Shown here: positions 1 to 10,488 of the stretch, one piece after another
How positions within the stretch are numbered: the stretch's first letter is position 1
How the letters are laid out: each line of letters starts with the position of its first letter
NCBI RefSeq assembly: GCF_011397635.1
Contig: NC_064752.1
Coordinates: 4,126,501 to 4,190,500 of the forward strand
Length of the DNA stretch: 64,000 nucleotides
Source of the DNA: Epinephelus fuscoguttatus
Taxonomy: Eukaryota > Chordata > Actinopteri > Perciformes > Serranidae
Direction: 5' to 3'
Position numbers and translations under genes: made by a program
Notes under the pieces: generated by a model
What the model was told of the DNA's origin: nothing
What the model saw: only the letters and a program-made list of their open reading frames with translations
The model's database searches: none

Positions 1-1000
1 GGGACAGTGAAATGGGGTTTGGAGACAGTAAGTGGACGAGTGCGCTGGGGCAGAGGAGTAGAGGCTGTACAGGGTGGGAAGGAAGGGGAGGAGATTGGTG
101 GTGGATGAGGTGGTGATGTTGGAGGGAGGGTTAGGGTTAGGGTTAGGATTTTATCATGAGAAGTTGGCCTTTTTTGCCTGGCTTTACCTACAAGTTGAAT
201 GTTTTTCACAACATTTGCTATGTTGGGCCTGCCATCCATTCATGTGTATTGGGGCCATTTTGCCAGTAAGCCAATATCGCAGTGCCAGTATCCAGGTATG
301 CAGTTATTCATGGTAGTTGCATTTTTGGGCACCAGGGGGCACTTTATCAAGACTCTGGAGGCCAATATCTCAGTATCGTCCAGTTTATCTTTATTAGACC
401 CTAACAATATGAATCTTGGGCCCACAGGATCCACTCATTTAAAATGCATTGGAGTTGTCTGCAATGCTTTCTATGGGCCGCCAGAGTGACTCTAGGGACC
501 CGCAGTGACCTGCATGTCCCCCAGAATAAAAATGCTTCATGTAACCAATTTCGTGGTCTACAATGCTCCCCAAAAACCCCTGATAAACTCTGGGTGGGCC
601 AAAATACAGATGCATTTCATGGCCTTCTCAGTGGTCTGCAAGGTAGGTACCCAAATAGCCACTGAACAACCCTGAGTGGCCCCTAGGGCCCAAAAATATA
701 ACAGTTTTTTTTTTTTTTTGCCATCTGAGTGGTCTGCAAGGGGTCCCAGTGGCCCCTGACAGTCCCAAAATGCCCCTGGAAAATATTAGTCCTGGAAAGT
801 ATCCAGAAGGTATGGGACTTCAGGAATCAGGATTGACACATCTCTCATGGTCTGCTGTTTACATTTGTAGCCATTTAGAGCTTATATGGATGTTTTTTTT
901 TATTTTCAAGGGTCAGTGTTGTAGAAAATGGATCTTTTTGCATTATACAAAGGAAAAAAAGTGGCCATGGAGGCCCCTAGGGGCCAAAAAAAAAGCTAAT
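1..1000. other. Repeat-rich noncoding flank of the outer inverted repeat
   Basis: No reading frame here looks like a conserved protein. The stretch contains loosely repeated phrases around 'GTGGTCTGCAAGG' (near 630 and 730), homopolymer runs and a short telomere-like tract. It lies just outside the arm that has an inverted partner before the assembly gap, so it may belong to the same large element, whose matching right-hand part would fall in the gap. Confidence 0.5.
128..147 (+). repeat. Short interstitial telomere-like tract
   Basis: About three head-to-tail TTAGGG units. This is too short to be a telomere remnant with certainty. Confidence 0.7.
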
Positions 1001-1720
1001 TTTGTGGCCCACAAAAAAGACGGAGGTCTGTTCAGGTCTTCTGAACTAGAAGACTCTTGAGATTTGTAAAATCATATTCTGGTAGCAGTAGGTTGCTTGC
1101 TCCTCTAAAACCAAAAGTAGCTTTAGGAATGCAACTTCAATGATATTATTCTTTGAATGTGCTGAACTGAATGTAATGCCTGAAAGTCTCAGCTCATTTC
1201 ATACAATTTGGGGCCAAAAGTTAAATTTTGCCCTTGTTTCTTTACTGACTTGTAGAGGACACTCTGCTGTAGGACATACACAAAAATGCAACTCTAAGCT
1301 CCTTCTGGGGCCCCCAAAGTAACCACAACAAATACAACCAGTGTATATTTTAGGTTAAAGGAATTGCAGAAATTGAAATTGTTTTTGTGAGTGTATATAC
1401 TGAGAGGAAGGTATCCAATGCCCTTTGACCTTGACTGAGGCCTTTCCAGACCAGTTGCTCTTTTGACCTCATGTGGTCACCAAAGCAGATGGAGGCCTGA
1501 AGCTTGAACTAGGAGATCCCTGAGATGTGTAAAATCATGCTATCGAGGAATCATGTTGATTACTACTACCATATTGGAAGTAGCTTTAGAAATAACTTGC
1601 AGCCTCCAACGTCTAGAACCTGGTTTGGACATGTTTTGTCATTGATTCTGCTCTCCATGTGGGCCAGGCCTGTGGTGGTTTGGAACCCTCTCAGTCTTTC
1701 CATCTGCCAATGAGGTCCAT
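1001..1720 (+). repeat. Left arm of a large inverted repeat
   Basis: Read as reverse complement, this stretch is nearly identical to 15,301-16,006: base 1,001 pairs with 16,006, the last base before the N gap. One 60-codon stretch (1,140-1,322 against 15,692-15,874) translates identically in both arms, but nothing suggests it is a protein. The arms enclose 13.6 kb. Weaker homology continues inward: 2,795-3,000 matches the reverse complement of about 14,990-15,190. Confidence 0.9.
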
Positions 1721-2010
1721 ATTTGGCCAAACAGGTCAAAGTTATTCTCGAGCCACCTTTGTACTTTTAATAAATAAAGGGTCTATACTGTAATGTTAGA
1801 TCTGACCAATAGTGCAGAATCACTGACTAAACATTTCTAAACCAGTTTCTAGAAGTTGGAGGCCCTAATTTATTTCTAAGTTATTTCTCCTAGTTCAAGT
1901 TTCAGGCCTCCACCTGCTTTGATGACCAAATGAGGTCAAAAGAGCAACTGGTCTGGGAAGGCCTCAGTCAGTGTCAAAGGTCATTGGAGATGATCCTTTC
2001 ATTGTATATA
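1392..2010. repeat. Internal hairpin within the left arm
   Basis: The stretch 1,392-1,545 is repeated in reverse complement at about 1,862-2,010, with shared phrases such as 'GAGGTCAAAAGAGCAACTGG' on the second copy. Divergence is visible (the second copy has GATGATCC where the first has a longer form), so this palindrome is older than the outer arm pair. Confidence 0.75.
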
Positions 2011-2090
2011 TTAAAAAAAAAAATCTGCAACTGCAATTCACAGGACATGGTCCTTGGTGGGCCTAGATAATGTGTATAAACTTTGGTGGA

Positions 2091-2746
2091 TGTAGCCCCA
2101 AGGATTCACTTAACAAGACAATCCAGCACCAACACCTACAGATGGTCAAAGGGTGTATAAGACTAACGCCGGATTTCCACTGGATGCGTGTCCATTGCGG
2201 AACGGCAGCGCTGGTTATCCGCTGCGTGCTCCGCCGTCCGTCAATACCCACCGGCTGCGTTTGCTGTGCGGTGCGGTGTAGCTCCGCCGGAAGACATCTC
2301 GGTGCACTGCCATGATTAATATCTCCTCGTCCATGATGTTAACGGGGTGAAATGACGTATGAAAACCTCTGACCTGCCAATTTATAACGGCCAATTTCCA
2401 CCAGATGCGTGTTGGCTGCGTCTGCGCTCTGGCACGGCAGCCGAGCCGACAGGATTCCATTCTAGTCAATGTGTGTGTTTCCACCGGCTGCGGTTGTGCT
2501 GCGTTCCGGCTCCGTCTCAGCTCCGGCACTCCGGAGCCCTCCGGAACAGAATCGCCAGGACTTCTATTTTTGCGGACACGGAGCACAACGCAGCAATTCA
2601 GCACAGAGCAGATCGTGCGGGCAGGAAGTCGTGCATAGAAACACAATAAAACATCCGGTTAATTTTCACGGTGTAGCCCCAAGGATTCACTTAACAAGCC
2701 AGTCCAGCACCAGCACCTACAGATGGTCGAAGGGTGTATAGGTCTA
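2091..2746 (+). repeat. 75-bp direct repeats flanking a GC-rich insert
   Basis: A 75-bp segment beginning TGTAGCCCCAAGGATTCAC occurs at 2,091-2,164 and again at 2,672-2,746 with few differences. Between them lies about 500 bp that is much more GC- and CpG-rich than its surroundings and contains two diverged copies of a phrase like TTTCCACYRGATGCGTGT (near 2,174 and 2,396). This segment has no counterpart in the right arm. It is probably a nonautonomous DNA element plus a flank duplication; the class is not resolved. Confidence 0.6.
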
Positions 2747-2794
2747 AGGGCCTGGATTTTCTTGGTTCAACCAGAGAAACTTTTGAGTAATACT

Positions 2795-3000
2795 TAAGTT
2801 ACTTCCTGTTGAGTGGGACAAAGGGATCATGACTGTACCTCCATACACCCATATTTGGCCAAACACGTCTCAGTCATTCTCTAGCCACCTTTGTATTTTT
2901 AATAAATAAAGGCTCTCAAAGGTAAAAGCTGGGCATTTTGGCCTTTAGATACTGAGAAAGTGGTCTTCAACAATCTCATGAATACTGGAGTCATATTTAA
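2795..3000. repeat. Inner part of the left inverted-repeat arm
   Basis: This sequence is the reverse complement of one unit of the 197-bp tandem repeat at 14,823-15,300, with moderate divergence. It shows that the inverted symmetry extends about 2 kb inward from base 1,001 and that the L1-based insertion stack sits near the centre of the original palindrome. Confidence 0.7.
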
Positions 3001-3199
3001 ATTTCTAGATTGCGCTTGTGCTGCCCCCGAGTGGCAGCAGTTGCAGCAGCTCCTGCTCAGTTTGAGCTTCTTTCAATTTACTTAGTAGTTTTTAGTGACT
3101 ACTCTAAACTTCTTTTTGTGTGTTCATTTTTTGTTACAATGGTGCACTTATGGATACCAAAGTCGTTGTGTTTGCCCTGGTCTTTCTTTTGTTTTTCAC
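3001..3199 (+). other. GC-rich sequence before the L1 fragment, possible LINE 5' end
   Basis: The stretch opens with CTGCCCCCGAGTGGCAGCAG, then a pyrimidine-rich run. It resembles in style the 5' ends of the CR1/L2 elements at 10,489 and 18,535. I see no conserved protein. It may be a LINE 5' UTR fragment joined to the L1 piece that follows. Confidence 0.3.
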
Positions 3200-3380
3200 A
3201 CTTTCCGTGATTGGAAATAGAAGAGTCAGTTAATAGATGGACATCCCTCCCTTTATCCTTGATTGGTAGAATCAGCATTATAAAAATGAAGACACTTCCT
3301 AAGATACTGTATTTATTTCAGAATATCCCACTGTCTCCACCCGATGATTTTTTAAAGGGAATAAAAAAATTATTTACTAG
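3200..3380 (+). pseudogene. L1 ORF2 fragment (reverse transcriptase, thumb side), part 1
   Basis: The translation contains 'NRWTSLPLSLIGRISIIKM' and 'LPKILYLFQNIPL', the characteristic stretch after the polymerase core of L1-type ORF2 proteins. It is open for about 60 codons and is then cut by the 5' LTR of the retrovirus. The reading continues at 9,321 ('SFTWKNSKARIQLS'), which proves the retrovirus landed inside this L1. The L1 is 5'-truncated: nothing upstream resembles the endonuclease or the catalytic part of the polymerase. Confidence 0.85.
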
Positions 3381-3754
3381 TGTAGTGTCTGACGTGCCAC
3401 ATGTTATGTGATGACCAGGGTCTTACATGATCAGTTAGGGGCCTAGGTTAAGATTTTATTATGGCTTAGGTCAAGGATAGATAAGATAGGTGAAAGGTTG
3501 GATTCCATCTAGATTGTCTTTCTGTCACCTGTCACATTTTGTCTCAAAGTTCACAAAAACAACCAACCTATATATGCAGGGTAAATTGAGCCAGTATCCA
3601 GAGCAGTTCACATTGGCTCCGAACTCTCTCTCAGGCAATCTAGATGCTTGATAGATGCTATACTTCTTGTAATAAACCTTTCTATATACAAGCAAGATGG
3701 TGTCAGCGGAGTCTCCTTCATCACCTTCACATCATCGCTATTTAATAAACGACA
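3381..3754 (+). repeat. 5' LTR of the endogenous retrovirus
   Basis: 374 bp, TG...CA. A TATA-like CTATATATGC lies near 3,568 and an AATAAA polyadenylation signal near 3,671. A second AATAAA lies close to the right edge. It differs from the 3' LTR at 3,486 (A against C) and 3,660 (A against G). Confidence 0.95.
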
Positions 3755-3774
3755 ATTTTGGCATCACGAACAGG
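3755..3774 (+). promoter_or_regulatory. Primer-binding-site-like sequence
   Basis: Immediately after the LTR the sequence contains TGGCATCACGAACAGG. A TGG start matches the CCA end of a tRNA, as expected of a minus-strand primer site. I cannot name the tRNA. A similar phrase recurs at 3,822-3,842. Confidence 0.65.
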
Positions 3775-5919
3775 ATGAGGATTGAGGATCGAGGATGAGA
3801 ATGAGGATGAGAAGAAGAAGGAACAATTTTTGCGTCACAAACTCCGGACGTGTTGTGGCCTGCGGCGTCGCCGACAGCTTCAGTGCATCTGCTCCCGCAC
3901 CAGGTCGACAGATACGGTGAGCATTTCACGTGATTGGGTGCTGCTTTGAGTGCTTTTTCAGGGCTGTTGTGTGTTTGCTGTTTGGTCGCACCGTAAAGAA
4001 TCGTTTGAGTGTGTGCCATGATGTGTAGGTGTTTGGGGTGTTTCTCCTTCTAAATTTGTTTTTGTTTGCGCTGTGTACAGTGCAAAAGGGGGGAGTAGCC
4101 TGTCTTAGGAAAGGCAGAGGAAAATATTGATGTAAGGAGTCTGTCTTAGGAAAGGCAGTGAACAAACTGATGTAAAATGAGTAAAGAGAATGAACTTTGA
4201 AGTAAACTAAGGAAAGAAGAATAAAAAGATGAAGTAATAATAAGAAGTAGAATGCCTGATTAGTAACGATAAGGTGAGCTAAATAACACCATGCGCAATT
4301 AATGAAGAGGGGCCCTTATCTTCTTAACGGTAAGACATGTGTATATTAGTCACTGCGTGAAAGTTGGCTTTAAGAAATAGTCGGAATTTGGCTAAAAACA
4401 AAAAAGGACAGTAACAACCCTGGGTCCAAGGGAAATTGGACGCAGGAAAAAGAGATAAGGTAAAAGAGATAAGGTTAAAGGTAAAGATAAAGGAAATAGA
4501 GAAGACAAAAGGAAAAGTAAAGAGATAATAGAGAAGTAAAGAGAAATAGGAATAAAGGAAAAATAGGAAAGCTGCAGATTAGGACAAAAGCCCTCAAGGA
4601 GGCGATTTTAGATGGGCCTAAAATCCTGGGATACCACTAGGTGAGTTTCAGGTCAGTTCAGGGAACTGGAGGTGTAGAATGAAAAATTCAATTGAAGTTC
4701 CCACTCTGAACATTAAAGTTGACGAACGATGTTTTGAAGCAGCCTCTCATTGAATATTTTACACCTCATAAGGTAGCATAAATTTAGAAAGAATAAAGAA
4801 AAAGGAAAATAAGAAAGGAGCGACAAAAAAAGAGCATGCTATAGGACAGTATGAATGAGTCAAGTGTGAGAATTGAGGATTGAAAGCTGTTTGTGTTTTT
4901 GGGAGGATGTTGAAGTTGTTGTGTGTTTTTATTTTGTGAGGTTGTTTTATGTCTTTATTTGTTAGAAGAGTGATCTCTGTGTGTGTGTGTGTGTGTGTGT
5001 GTGAAGTGCTGTCTCAGCTGTGTTCTGGTTGTGTGTGAAAGATTGCGCAATGGGATGGTTTATGGGGTTTATGTTATGTTGATGTGATAGATTTTATATT
5101 ATATAGATATCTATGAGATTTAGTAATTCATAAGGAAAAATATTTTGTTTCTTAGTGTTAAAACATATGAGCCTCAAAAAAGAGGACTTTATAAATATTG
5201 ACTGAAACTTATGAGCCTTTGAGGGGGACTTTGATAAAGAGTTATGAGCCTCTTTCGAGGGGACGTTTTTGAATCTGTTAAGAACGTATGAGCCCCAAGA
5301 AGGACGTTTATGATTTTGCAGAGAAGTGTGAATATCAGTGAGAATATTTTCAGTGAGTCTGTGAGAGTGTGTGTGCTCCGGAGGGTGTGTGTGTGTTCTT
5401 TGTTTTAGACTTTGTACCTTGTTATATGGAGTTTATCTGATCTTTGGGAGATTGGGTGAGATATTCACTCTCTGAGAACTAGAATACACTGGAAGTTCTT
5501 GCTAAATTTAAGAGGTGGAGCAAGGGGGGACACCCCATATAGGATGCAAATAAGGTTGATCTTTCTAATGGGGGAGTGCTGAGGGATCTCCCTTCCCTTC
5601 TCCCTTTGTAAGGTACAAGTAGAGAAAAAGGAAAAAAGTTAAATCATTATGATTTGATTCTGATAGTTTGACAGTTTTTAGGATATTCAAATTAATTTAA
5701 AGTAAAAAGAGCATTAAGAAGTACAGCCTGTGGGTAATAATTTATTACGGAAGATTTAAGAGTAAAACAAACTAAAATTTCTAAAATTGATGATAATGTA
5801 TTGTATGTAATTATAATTGGGTATTGGTTAATAGGTGTAGTTTAAAGGAGGAAAACCTCTGTTGTAGATAGAATGACCTAAGTGTTGGCGGATAATAGGT
5901 GTAAATCACAGTGAATTAT
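3775..5919 (+). other. Noncoding purine-rich leader of the retrovirus
   Basis: All frames are stopped frequently and no gag or pol motif is visible. The stretch is A/G rich and holds a (TG)n microsatellite around 4,979-5,002. Two good splice-donor-like sites lie here: ACG|GTGAGC at 3,917 and ACG|GTAAGA at 4,330. A spliced env message from this leader is plausible but unproven. Confidence 0.6.
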
Positions 5920-5926
5920 TTGTTGT

Positions 5927-6400
5927 GTGGCTTATGAGGACCCAGGAGATGATAGCCCTAAGGAAAGTGAGAAGGGAGACAGTGATGGAGACATGGAGAG
6001 GAAGAGGTTGAGGAAATTTAGGAAGGAAAAGAGGAAGTGCAAGAGAGGCTCGAGGAGCAAAAGAGGAGACAAGGTGTTTGTGAAAGTGTTTGTGAAGGTG
6101 TGTAGAAGGAAGTTTTATAACGAATGTTGTGAAGGGACATTTAGAGTTCAGTGGGAAGACAGCCATGGAAGGGTTCTAGATCTGTCAGGGACATCATCAG
6201 TGGGAAAGTAGGTGTTACTTAACGACAAGAGAAGACTGAAGATTGAGGGAGATTGTAGTCTTTATGTATGTAGCACCCAGCAGGAGGATCAAGGTGATTA
6301 TAGGTGTTCTTTTTATGACCCATAGTTTGAGAGTGAGGGGTCAGAGAGAGGACTCAGAGCTAGTATAGTAACTCTAAGGGTGAATAGTGCACAGATGAGG
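5927..6400 (+). pseudogene. Charged leader and immunoglobulin-like stretch upstream of env
   Basis: One frame opens with a very charged segment rich in Lys/Arg (about 5,990-6,080). It runs through 'FRVQWED' at about 6,140, meets a stop at 6,209, and continues in the same frame to 'QQEDQGDYRCSF' (about 6,279-6,314). D-x-G-x-Y-x-C is the hallmark before the second cysteine of an Ig fold, and the Trp upstream sits where the core Trp is expected. After one more stop the same frame has 'ASIVTLRV', like the last strand of a V-type domain. Together these suggest an Ig-like domain carried by the provirus and now interrupted by two stops. Capture from a host gene is an inference. Confidence 0.55.
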
Positions 6401-6414
6401 CTACTACTCTAGTT

Positions 6415-8020
6415 ATGTCTTTGGAGGGGATAAATGATACAACAGCGATGGTGACAACTTCTCCTTTTGTCACTTCTGGAAATTTTAGTGAGGTTGTGAC
6501 AAGGGCAACCTTTGCCAATAAAACAGTGACGACATCTCTGATGCCTAAGAAATTTGTAAATGTAACTCAGACATTTGATGGGATATCCTTGAAATTTAAG
6601 GAGATAGTAAATGTAACACATATGTTAAAGAGAGCTTAGTGTGAACAGTAGTAAGGAGATTTTGAACTTAAGAAATTAGATGGAGAAAGAGAATGATGCA
6701 GATTCATCTTTGACAGCTCAGAGGACTGTTTCAGATGTGGAAAGTGAGTTTTTTGACTTTGATTGGACATGAGAAGATATAGCTGACCATCACCATGCAT
6801 TACAGAAGAGAGACACTAAGTGGAAGGCATATGGATTTGATTCCTAGGTGTTACAAATCGCAGATCCATGGGCAGGAAGGAATTTATGGTTTCAGCAGTT
6901 AACTCATTCTGTAAGATCGGTGAGGAGAATGAACAGTCCATGTGTGGTGAAAGTTCCATCACCAGGCACGTGGCTTTCAATTTTAGAGAGGGTATCAGAA
7001 CCACTAACTACTGTATGCCAATCTTATGCACTATAGTGGCTGTTGTATAAGCAGCAATCAGCAGAAGACACAGTGATGGCTTTATCAGTGACTCTGTATT
7101 GTTCTTGGTTGAGGGAATTACCATGTGTGAATTTACTTCATCAGCAGGAGAATATGATGACAGTGGTCCCTGATGCAAAGGAAGTGAAATCTGTGAGGGC
7201 TAAAGATTGTTTTTGTTCAAATGGTACTCATGAGGAGCATGAGATGTTTATGGGAATCTCAGATTGTAACAATTATGTGATGAATGTGGGTAAGCGTGAG
7301 GCTATTGATGACTTGTATGAAGTGACTTTTTATGTGCCACATAGCAAATAGAATAGAACTGTGATGGTACAGAACCAAATTTTGCCTGGAAATGTGACCA
7401 TTGGGAATTTCAAGGATATTTGAGGGGTTTGCGGTGATGAGACATATATATTTCTGCCGTATGGGTGGATAGGATGTTGTTATATGGCGATGCTGAAACT
7501 CCCATATGAGGTTCTTGCTGTCCAGAAGGGAAAAGTACCTGATGTGGATCGATCTAAAGTTATTCCTGGAAGTAGGAAGAAAAGGGACATGGCATGATTT
7601 TATAATATGGAGTCCTACCATTGGAGGATAAGTCTAGGAGAGAAGTGGGGTATAGGATTATTTCCATGATATGGTGTGACATTTTTGGCAGATCACATTG
7701 ATAATATAACATACACCCTACAGGGGTTTTGCAAATGGGACTATAAGAGGTTTTGAATATTTGTCAAATACTCAGAGGAGTTACAGACTGACGTGGCTAA
7801 AACATGACATGGCACGTGACTAGATTTTGGCCAAACAAGGTGGCCTATGTGTGGCTGCTATTGACCTTTGCAGAAGGCTAGGATATTGAGATGGGTTGGA
7901 GTTGTAATGCCTGGAGATGATGTTCAGATGCCATTATTACAGAGGACTGACATAGACGTTGACGAGGAAGTGGAGATAGAAGGTGGACTGGAATGTTCAA
8001 TTATATTATAGTCTTAACAT
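6415..8020 (+). pseudogene. Degenerate retroviral envelope-like gene
   Basis: Retroviral Env is a membrane glycoprotein cleaved into surface and transmembrane subunits. Here a frame starting at 6,415 gives a 74-codon segment rich in N-glycosylation sequons. A longer stretch in the same frame (about 6,650-7,600) is interrupted by several in-frame stops. It contains a dense basic cleavage-like motif RKKR at about 7,574-7,585, at the place where a subunit boundary would lie. About 250 bases further on, in another frame after a frameshift, a GGLC motif (about 7,840) resembles the conserved region of retroviral transmembrane subunits. Stops and frameshifts mean no intact protein can be made. Confidence 0.7.
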
Positions 8021-8930
8021 CTATTATTTTGTCATTTGGTAGTTCCATACTATAGAGTGGTATGATTAAAGGGGGCAATGGAAATGTGACTTATAATTAG
8101 GAATAATGTGAAAGTATGATATTGTGAATTTCACATCTATGGATAAGATGTTAATCTGCATTTGATGTATCAATTAATTTGCATCTGCTGTCTTTCCAAA
8201 AGATACTGGTTGGTGTTTTCTTTTCTTTCCTCCTAGGACGATATTGGGTGAAGACCACTGTGAGGGTTGTTGGTTGTTCAGGAACCCCGACGTTCTGAAG
8301 TGATTCAGACACTCAAACGTGGACAATAAAATGGACTGGAGGGCTCTGAACAAGGACACTGTGATAAAATGTCCAGATTTAAAACACCATCGATGCTACA
8401 TTGAGAGTCGACGCTGCTGAGGAGCTGCAGTGTGACACATTTTTATGTCTTTTCTTTGTTTGAAGAATGATGTTTCTGTTAGGGGGTAAATACACTGGGA
8501 CCTCAGATGTTTTGTTTTTTTTGGGTGCTTAGGGATATAGGTGCCAGGCAGGGAAAGGTCCGCTGGAAGGTGCGATGGGTCGACCAGCCTGAATTTGGAC
8601 ATTTTATGATTTTATTTACTGAGGTTTCCATATGTATTTGCTTAAGTCATATTTTTACACAAAATATTAAATTCTTCCTTTTTTTAAATTGGTTGGGAGT
8701 ACTGTATGTGGTCGCCTAAGGCAGAGGGGCCGTGAGAGAATTTTTCCTGTCTAGATTGATTGATGGGTATTTCAGAAAGATAGCTGCCTGACAGGTTTTC
8801 GCTCTCACACTCCATAAAGTTGCTATATTGCTAAGGTTATGCTGTAGGAAGCACTGTAGGAGGAACTGTTATTTTTCACAACTACAAAATGTATGTATTG
8901 CTCTTTTCTTTTTCGAGACTCTGTGTAGTC
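8021..8930 (+). other. 3' internal region of the retrovirus
   Basis: AT-rich and stopped in all frames. It probably covers the decayed end of env and the 3' untranslated part. No accessory gene is recognisable. Confidence 0.5.
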
Positions 8931-8933
8931 TCG

Positions 8934-8946
8934 AAGGGGGGAAATA
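8934..8946 (+). promoter_or_regulatory. Polypurine tract
   Basis: A GAAGGGGGGAAA run directly abuts the TG of the 3' LTR. This is the position and composition of a retroviral plus-strand primer. Confidence 0.85.
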
Positions 8947-9320
8947 TGTAGTGTCTGACGTGCCACATGTTATGTGATGACCAGGGTCTTACATGATCAG
9001 TTAGGGGCCTAGGTTAAGATTTTATTATGGCTTAGGTCAAGGATAGATAAGCTAGGTGAAAGGTTGGATTCCATCTAGATTGTCTTTCTGTCACCTGTCA
9101 CATTTTGTCTCAAAGTTCACAAAAACAACCAACCTATATATGCAGGGTAAATTGAGCCAGTATCCAGAGCAGTTCACATTGGCTCCGAACTCTCTCTCAG
9201 GCAATCTAGATGCTTGATAGATGCTGTACTTCTTGTAATAAACCTTTCTATATACAAGCAAGATGGTGTCAGCGGAGTCTCCTTCATCACCTTCACATCA
9301 TCGCTATTTAATAAACGACA
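8947..9320 (+). repeat. 3' LTR of the endogenous retrovirus
   Basis: 374 bp, matching the 5' LTR except for two substitutions. It is followed by CTAG, the second copy of the target duplication, after which the interrupted L1 reading frame resumes. Confidence 0.95.
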
Positions 9321-9379
9321 CTAGTTTCACATGGAAAAACAGCAAAGCTAGAATTCAACTATCCTTGCTATTGCTTGAA
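9321..9379 (+). pseudogene. L1 ORF2 fragment, part 2
   Basis: The frame 'SFTWKNSKARIQLS' directly follows the retroviral target duplication and continues the L1 protein broken at 3,380. It is cut again by the SINE that follows. The exact right boundary is uncertain by about 20 bases. Confidence 0.7.
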
Positions 9380-9652
9380 TAATATGGAGTGTGAACTCGT
9401 AGCTGGAGAGGTGCCAGTTCACCTCTTGGGCACAGCCAAGGTGCCCCCTGAGCAAGGCACTGAACCCCTAACTGCTAGGAGCGCCTCCAAGGGGCAGCTC
9501 CCTCACTCTGTCATCTCTCCCATATATTAATGCATGTATATAGGTCCTGTGCATGCGTGTGTTTCAGGCCTATGTGTGAAAATAAAAGACAATAAAAAAT
9601 ATAACAACAGAGTGAAAACACTGAAATTTCCCCTCGCGGGACTAATTAAGTT
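9380..9652 (+). mobile_element. SINE (5'-truncated, CR1/L2-type tail)
   Basis: The body is similar to the SINE at 53,190-53,531 read on the other strand ('AGCTGGAGAGGTGCCAGTTC', 'GAGCAAGGCACTG'). It ends with AATTTCCCCTCGCGGGACTA, the same tail type as the CR1/L2 LINEs at 13,340 and 21,098. The tRNA-like head is missing. The L1 frame resumes immediately after it. Confidence 0.75.
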
Positions 9653-10488
9653 AAGTCTTAATTTAAACTTACACCTACCGTATAGTAATGGAAGTTTAAA
9701 GTGTCCAAATATAACTTGGTATTATTGGGCAGTACAACTAAGGACTATTAAATTTTATTTTGCAACAAGGGATGTTCCACAATGGAAAGAAATGGAATCT
9801 GAATGTCTGCGCTTGCCTTTACCCCTGTATTTTTATTCTGATACACTGCCAAACCTGATAAAACAAACCACTGACCCAATTGTTAAAAATATGATGAGTA
9901 TGGTTTGAAGTACAAAAATTTACTAAAGAAACTAATCCTTTATCTCAGAACAGTCCTATTTGGGAAGCCAACGTTTTATACCAGGAAGAACAGATGCTGT
10001 ATTTAAAAAGCGGGCATTAAAGGGACTAGAGAAAATTCAGGATCTGTATCTTCCTAACTCAGATAACATGCTGTCATTTGAAGAAATCAGACATTCCTCC
10101 AGCTTAGAAATTACATTAGGACGCGACAAAATAATCTTTTAACCAGACCTCCAACATCTGACTTGGAAAAGGTTGTATCCAAGGACAGCTTAAGTAAAGG
10201 TGCTATATCAGAGTTATATAATTATTTATTATCAAAGTCGATTGAAAATGCAGATTATAAATGAGAAGCATGGAAGGAAGATCTTGGCACAGATATAACA
10301 TTAGAAGACTGTCAATCTATATGTACTAAGGCTCACAACTAATCAGTCAACTCCTGATTTAGACTATTGCAATATAAATGGCTGATAAAAATGTATTTTA
10401 CACCAGTTAAATTAAATAAATACAACAGGAATATTCCAGATGTATGTACAAAATGCACTGAGGTGAAGGGGACATTATTCCATTGTAC
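9653..10488 (+). pseudogene. L1 ORF2 fragment, part 3 (C-terminal domain)
   Basis: An open stretch to 9,906 reads 'NITWYYWAVQLRTIKFYF', a recognisable L1 ORF2 C-terminal signature. After a stop, degenerate frames continue to 'VCTKCTEVKGTLFHC' at about 10,440-10,485, the cysteine-rich motif near the L1 ORF2 C-terminus. The CR1/L2 insertion at 10,489 interrupts it, and the reading resumes after 13,385. Multiple stops make it nonfunctional. Confidence 0.85.

Larger units (their letters stand above)
3381..9320 (+). mobile_element. Endogenous retrovirus, gag/pol-deficient, with env-like remnant
   Basis: The provirus is bounded by two 374-bp LTRs that start TG and end CA and is flanked by a 4-bp duplication, CTAG (3,377-3,380 and 9,321-9,324). 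It has a tRNA-primer-binding-like site just after the 5' LTR and a polypurine tract just before the 3' LTR. The 5.2 kb interior holds a purine-rich leader of about 2.1 kb, an immunoglobulin-like stretch and an env-like region; I find no gag, protease, polymerase or integrase motif in any frame. The two LTRs differ at only two positions by my reading, so the copy is recent even though its env is interrupted by stops. It was presumably mobilised by proteins supplied from elsewhere. Confidence 0.88.

Noticed and set aside
128..147. Telomere fusion scar
   Set aside because: Only about three TTAGGG units; too short and without head-to-head orientation.
1140..1322. 60-codon open frame identical to 15,692-15,874 on the other strand
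   Set aside because: Identity comes from the inverted repeat arms, which are equally conserved outside the frame; no protein features.
4979..5002. (TG)n tract as a regulatory Z-DNA element
   Set aside because: Ordinary microsatellite; no supporting context.
5990..6085. Lys/Arg-rich segment as a retroviral Rev/Rem-like regulator
   Set aside because: It is in frame with the Ig-like stretch and has no recognisable export signal; charge alone is not enough.
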